DNA from: a bacterium
GTDB lineage: Bacteria; Patescibacteriota; Minisyncoccia; UBA6257; 2-01-FULL-56-20
DNA length: 48,789 bases
Direction: 5' to 3'
NCBI GenBank assembly: GCA_021780195.1
Contig: JAJXZE010000007.1
Coordinates: 1 to 48,789 of the forward strand
Numbering within the stretch: position 1 is the stretch's first letter; every line of letters begins with the position of its first letter. Shown here one piece after another: positions 44,964 to 48,789 of this stretch. Below the pieces are notes generated by a model. That model was not told where the DNA came from. It made no database searches and worked only from the letters and a program-made list of their open reading frames with translations. The position numbers were made by a program, and so were the translations under genes.

Positions 44964-45863
44964 TTACGCCTCGCCCTTCGGCTTCAGAAGCACGAGCGCG
45001 GGGCTCGCGATAAAGATCGATGAATAGATGCCGGTCGTGACCCCGACGAGGAGCGTGAGCACGAAGAACCTCAGATCCGCCGGGCCCACGAAATAGAGCG
45101 CGAGAAGGACGAGGATAAGGGTGAGTGAAGTGTTCACCGAGCGCGCCATGGTTTGGTTTACGCTGTCATTTACGATGGTCGCGAAGGGCGCCTTGCCGCG
45201 GTGCGTCAGAAGATTCTCGCGGATGCGGTCGAAGACGACGATCGTGTCATGGACCGAAAAGCCCATCACGACAAGCAGGGCCACGATGAAATTCGTGTCG
45301 ATCTCCACTTTATAGAAGTGGCCGAGGATCGCGAGGAGGCCCGCCGGCACCGAAACGTCATGGAAAAGCGTGAGGAGCGTGATCCAGCCGTATTTCCACG
45401 AACTGATCGGGCGCGACGCCTTGCGGAACGCGAACGCAATGTAGAGCGAGATACCGACGAGGACGAGGCCGATCGCGATCATGGCGTTCTGTTTCAGGGC
45501 GGCGCCGACCGTGGGGCCGATCGAGGAGAAGGAAAGCTCGGTGAATGAGGGCCACTCGCTTGCGGCGATCGTAAGATCCTTCTGATGCGTCGCTTCGTCG
45601 ATCGTGTTGAAGCGCGCGAGGAAGGACCGGTTCGTGCCGTCGTAGCTGATCTCCGCTCCCGGGATGTTCAGATTGGTCGCGAAAAAGCTCTGCACCGTCG
45701 GGAGCGATGGGTTCTGTCCCTGTACCTGGAACTCCCACTGCGTCCCGCCGAGGAATTCCGCGCTCTGCTTGAAGCCGAAGACCGCGATCGCGATGAGCGC
45801 GACGCCGACCAAAATACCCGAGAGCGTGAACCAGATCTTTTTCCGTCCTACGATGTTAAGCAT
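44964..45863 (-). CDS. secF: protein translocase subunit SecF
   Basis: FTLSGILVGVALIAIAVFGFKQSAEFLGGTQWEF, GFSVHDTIVVFDRIRENL, VNQTMARSVNTSLT. Confidence 0.94.
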   Translation of the reverse strand: MLNIVGRKKIWFTLSGILVGVALIAIAVFGFKQSAEFLGGTQWEFQVQGQNPSLPTVQSFFATNLNIPGAEISYDGTNRSFLARFNTIDEATHQKDLTIAASEWPSFTELSFSSIGPTVGAALKQNAMIAIGLVLVGISLYIAFAFRKASRPISSWKYGWITLLTLFHDVSVPAGLLAILGHFYKVEIDTNFIVALLVVMGFSVHDTIVVFDRIRENLLTHRGKAPFATIVNDSVNQTMARSVNTSLTLILVLLALYFVGPADLRFFVLTLLVGVTTGIYSSIFIASPALVLLKPKGEA

Positions 45864-47115
45864 GTTTTTCGTTGTGGCGCGGCGCCTGTGGCGCGTCTTT
45901 CAGGAAGGTGCGCAGGAAGAGGCGGGTCGTCGTAATGGCGCTGAAGAGGCTTACCACCACGCCGATGAGAAGCGTGAGGGCGAAACCCTGGACAAAGCTC
46001 GACGTGAAGTAATAAAGGATGATCGCCGTGATGATGGTCGAGGCGTTCGAGTCGCGGATGGACGGCCACGCGCGGCGGAAGCCCTCCTCGAGCGCCGAAT
46101 GCTTGGGAAGTCCGCGCTTGAGTTCCTCTTTGTACCGCTCGAATATGAGGACGTTCGCGTCCACGGCCATACCGATCGTAAGGATGAACCCCGCGAGGCC
46201 CGAAAGGCTGAGGGTGATCGGGATCGCTTTGAAGACCGCGAGGGTGAGCGCCGTGTAGATCACGAGGGCGAATGCGGCGAAGACGCCGAGGAGGCGGTAA
46301 TAGAAGATCATGAAAAGCATGACGAGCAGGGTGCCGATGAGACCCGCGAGCATCACCTCCTGGAGCGAATTACTGCCGAGGGTCGGACTCACCGTCTGCT
46401 GGTTCACGAGCGTGATCGGCGCCGGAAGCGCACCGGCATTGAAGCGCTCCACGAGCGTCTTCGCGGTGGTAAGCGTGAAACCTCCGGAGATGACCGCGGT
46501 GCCGTCCGTGATGGCCGACTGCACCGTCGGCGCCTCGATCAGCTGGTTATCGAGGAAGATCGCGAGCGGCTTGCCGATGTTCGCCGCCGTGATCCTGCCG
46601 AAAATGTCCGCGCCGTCCTTGTTGAAGCTGATCTGCACTTCGGGCGCGCCCGTCGTCTGGTTGAAGATGAGCTGGGCTCCCGTTACGTACTCACCCGTGA
46701 GATTCGTATAGACGAACTGGGTGGAGGAACCGCTCCCTTCCACTTCGCGGAAATCAAGAAGCGGCGTCTCGCCGATCTGCTTGATGGCGTCCGTCACGTC
46801 CTTCACGCCCGCGAGATCCACGATGAGCTGGGCCTCACTCCCCGACTGCGCGGTATAGACCTGCGGCTCGCTCACGCCGAAGAGGTTCACGCGCTTTTCG
46901 ATCACGTCGCGGAGGCCGGCGACCACGGAGTCGCGGCTCGCGGCATCAACCTTCGAAAGATCGATCTGGTAGACCAGATGGCTGCCTCCCACAAGGTCGA
47001 GGCCGAGGTGCCACGGCTGGATCTTCGCGCCCCAGCCCTTTGGATACACGAAGACGCCGGCCGCGATGGCGAGGATGATGATCAAGGTCAAAAAAAGGCC
47101 TGGATGCCGTCTCAT
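45856..47115 (-). CDS. secD: protein translocase subunit SecD
   Basis: LGLDLVGGSHLVYQID, AGFILTIGMAVDANVLIFERYKEEL, overlaps secF. Confidence 0.94.
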   Translation of the reverse strand: MRRHPGLFLTLIIILAIAAGVFVYPKGWGAKIQPWHLGLDLVGGSHLVYQIDLSKVDAASRDSVVAGLRDVIEKRVNLFGVSEPQVYTAQSGSEAQLIVDLAGVKDVTDAIKQIGETPLLDFREVEGSGSSTQFVYTNLTGEYVTGAQLIFNQTTGAPEVQISFNKDGADIFGRITAANIGKPLAIFLDNQLIEAPTVQSAITDGTAVISGGFTLTTAKTLVERFNAGALPAPITLVNQQTVSPTLGSNSLQEVMLAGLIGTLLVMLFMIFYYRLLGVFAAFALVIYTALTLAVFKAIPITLSLSGLAGFILTIGMAVDANVLIFERYKEELKRGLPKHSALEEGFRRAWPSIRDSNASTIITAIILYYFTSSFVQGFALTLLIGVVVSLFSAITTTRLFLRTFLKDAPQAPRHNEKHA

Positions 47116-47269
47116 TGGGAATTATGGTAGCACAAGCCGTGCGCGAGGGCAAATCTCTCTGCCCAGCCAGCAGCCAAGTCCGTGAACCCGCCGGGGTTCG
47201 TGTCCCAAATAGGTTTTACATGGTGCGGAGTATCAGACCAAGTTCGAACCTATTTTATAAGCAATAATT

Positions 47270-47310
47270 AAAAAGAAAAAAACGGCAAGCAAACTTTCGC
47301 TTGCTTGCCG
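47270..47310 (-). terminator. Rho-independent terminator downstream of the candidate RiPP precursor
   Basis: CGGCAAGCAA (47283-47292) / TTGCTTGCCG (47301-47310) with T-tract on minus strand. Confidence 0.88.
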
Positions 47311-47329
47311 CCTCGGTTATACGTCGCCG

Positions 47330-47482
47330 TTAGGCTTCGTAAGTGTCCTCTCCCCCGCAACTACTCTGCGTTCTGCCGAGATGCGGCGGACGGTTGGACT
47401 CGAGAGTGACGAGTTCACGTAGCTGGAATACCAGCGGCACTGACTCGACCGACTCGTTGGTTAATGGTTGAGTGTTTTCCAT
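47330..47482 (-). CDS. candidate graspetide (ATP-grasp RiPP) precursor peptide, 50 aa
   Basis: MENTQPLTNESVESVPLVFQLRELVTLESNRPPHLGRTQSSCGGEDTYEA*; AAAGGAG 10 nt upstream of ATG; terminator downstream; adjacent to MvdD-like ATP-grasp. Below the ORF-track size cutoff. Confidence 0.7.
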   Translation of the reverse strand: MENTQPLTNESVESVPLVFQLRELVTLESNRPPHLGRTQSSCGGEDTYEA

Positions 47483-47514
47483 GGAAACCCCTCTCCTTTG
47501 AAGGGCTATTTTAG

Positions 47515-47543
47515 ATGATGGGACATTTGAAGGCCATTGTCAA
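47515..47543 (-). promoter_or_regulatory. putative precursor promoter TTGACA-17-CATCAT
   Basis: Minus strand TTGACA (47543-47538), CATCAT (47520-47515). Confidence 0.4.
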
Positions 47544-47560
47544 CCTTAGCCACCACAGAA

Positions 47561-48550
47561 TCATTGCTTGGGAAATTCGGAAAGAATCTCATCAATGATT
47601 GCATCCGCAATTGGCATGCCGGTCAGCTCCTCTATCCAAAAAAACTGGGTAGCGGGATTCATCTCCAAAAAAATGATCCGACCATCCGGTGTCGCCACTA
47701 GATCGAATGAGGCAAGACGGATACCGTAATGTCGCATCATGGCAATCATCTGCCCACGCAACCGCTCATCAATGACATAGATTGAATGAGGAGTCTTATG
47801 GTCATAGTGGCGCCAATCGACCCGCGTTTGTTCCGCGACCTGTGAATCAATGCGGCAACCGAACACTTGCTGCCCCACAATAGTCACACGTAGCTCAAAG
47901 GCCTTTTCGATGTATTCCTGAAGACAAACCGGAGCGAGACAAATGGTATCAAAACGATCAAATATCTGCTTCGTTACGATGTTGGTATAAACCGTATAGA
48001 AGCCGCCCTCGACCTGCTGACCATATCCTCCCACGCTTTTGATTACTGCCGTTTCATGCAGTTCGACAAACTCCTTGGCACTTGCCGGATCGTTGGTCAC
48101 GATCGTGTCTGGAATATGGAAACCAAGCTTCTCTGCGATGGCTAATTGATCAAACTTATTCCGTCCATCGAGAATTTTGGTCTCGCAATCAAGAATGAGA
48201 CAATAGTTGCTCAGCAAATCGATGAGCCACCGGAGCGTAAAATCCATTTCGGATTCTGCAAAAACCCGCGCTTCGGCATTCTGAATCTGGTCTGCTTTCG
48301 GCCTGGTGAGCCGACGCAGCCACACCCCTCTTATGCTATCGATGGAGATACGCTTGTCTCCGATTGTAATGGTGGAGTCGAAAACACTTGGAAATCGCAA
48401 CTCAATGTTAGCCATTCCAAAGTCTTCGGCGTTCAAGCGGACATAGGGAATGTTCCGAGCGGCCATTCGATGGAACACATGATCCGCCGTTATATCATTC
48501 GTCCTCGTGACAACCAAGATGGACGATTCCGGTTTGGAATTGTTTTCCAT
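47561..48550 (-). CDS. MvdD-like ATP-grasp RiPP (graspetide) maturase
   Basis: ILVVTRTNDITADHVFHRMAARNIPYVRLNAEDF (preATP-grasp), GVWLRRLTRP, FAESEMDFTLRWLIDLL, NKFDQLAIAEKLGFHIPDTIVTNDP, LQEYIEKAFELRVTIVGQQVFGCRIDSQ, FDLVATPDGRIIFLEMNPATQFFWIEELTGMPIADAI. GAGGAGG upstream. Confidence 0.85.
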   Translation of the reverse strand: MENNSKPESSILVVTRTNDITADHVFHRMAARNIPYVRLNAEDFGMANIELRFPSVFDSTITIGDKRISIDSIRGVWLRRLTRPKADQIQNAEARVFAESEMDFTLRWLIDLLSNYCLILDCETKILDGRNKFDQLAIAEKLGFHIPDTIVTNDPASAKEFVELHETAVIKSVGGYGQQVEGGFYTVYTNIVTKQIFDRFDTICLAPVCLQEYIEKAFELRVTIVGQQVFGCRIDSQVAEQTRVDWRHYDHKTPHSIYVIDERLRGQMIAMMRHYGIRLASFDLVATPDGRIIFLEMNPATQFFWIEELTGMPIADAIIDEILSEFPKQ

Positions 48551-48613
48551 CGTTCAGTCCTCCTCATATTTATTTCAAAGCGCCCTAATCGATTTCGGTG
48601 GTGCGCTGAGGAA

Positions 48614-48643
48614 ATAGTAATATAATTAGACAATAATTGTCAA
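48614..48643 (-). promoter_or_regulatory. maturase promoter with perfect -35 TTGACA and overlapping palindrome
   Basis: TTGACA (48643-48638), TACTAT/TTACTA -10 candidates at 48620-48614; AGACAATAATTGTCA (48628-48642) 7-1-7 palindrome-like. Confidence 0.5.
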
Positions 48644-48676
48644 TCTCTGTACAGGATGCCGTGGTGAATTCTCACC

Positions 48677-48712
48677 CTCATTGCACAGGGGTTTGCAGGC
48701 TCATTGCACAGG
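48677..48712. repeat. 13-bp direct repeat CTCATTGCACAGG x2
   Basis: 48677-48689 and 48700-48712, upstream of a transposase-like start. Confidence 0.8.
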
Positions 48713-48739
48713 TCTTTTTCATAATCCATGCTCCGAGGT

Positions 48740-48789
48740 ATGTCATACACACGCATCGGAAAAGAAGATTGGACGGTCATAGCCCGCAT
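48740..48789 (+). mobile_element. possible IS30-like transposase N-terminus, truncated by window end
   Basis: MSYTRIGKEDWTVIAR...; IS30-family transposases often begin MSYT-L-x-E-R-x-x-I. Only 16 codons visible. Confidence 0.35.

Noticed and set aside
45664-47130. 488-aa plus-strand ORF opposite secDF
   Set aside because: Antisense shadow ORF; secD/secF are clear.
47207-47255. AAATAGGTT...AACCTATTT inverted repeat with a GTTCGAAC segment resembling a tRNA T-loop
   Set aside because: No acceptor, D or anticodon arms can be built, so not a tRNA; may be only a weak hairpin upstream of secD.
48677-48712. Possible CRISPR from repeated CTCATTGCACAGG
   Set aside because: Only two copies with a 10-bp gap and no cas genes; better explained as IS-end or operator repeats.

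Overview
The window looks like a high-GC chromosomal segment of a Parcubacteria/Patescibacteria (CPR)-type bacterium. This is inferred from reduced or divergent housekeeping genes, a pseudopilin-LamG fusion and many short lineage-type hypotheticals; no marker phylogeny could be run. Most of it is densely packed core genome: comEC split in two, a glycerate kinase / PEP synthase / 2-hydroxyacid dehydrogenase / enolase-like / D-aminoacylase cluster, ftsW-murG-gltX-murC, a trigger factor without a PPIase domain, typA, rpmA, rplI, S41 protease, def-fmt, Fe/Mn SOD, tRNA-Gln, DrrAB-like and MacAB-like ABC systems, trmD, a HerA/VirD4-like ATPase with a membrane partner, a sigma-region-4/HARE-HTH protein and secDF. 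The most exciting region is the AT-richer right end (~47.2-48.8 kb). It holds an MvdD-like ATP-grasp peptide maturase and, downstream on the same strand, an unannotated 50-aa ORF too short for the supplied ORF track. That ORF has a strong Shine-Dalgarno, a leader-helix-like segment and a Ser/Thr + Asp/Glu-rich C-terminus, and a Rho-independent terminator follows it. It is a candidate graspetide (omega-ester/amide RiPP) locus, with an apparent IS30-like transposase start next to it. Other notable signals are pervasive leaderless-type promoters (-10 box 6-9 nt before the start codon), two separate perfect 21-bp inverted repeats at the 5' ends of ftsW and typA, and a candidate 28-aa leaderless micro-ORF with its own UUCG terminator.
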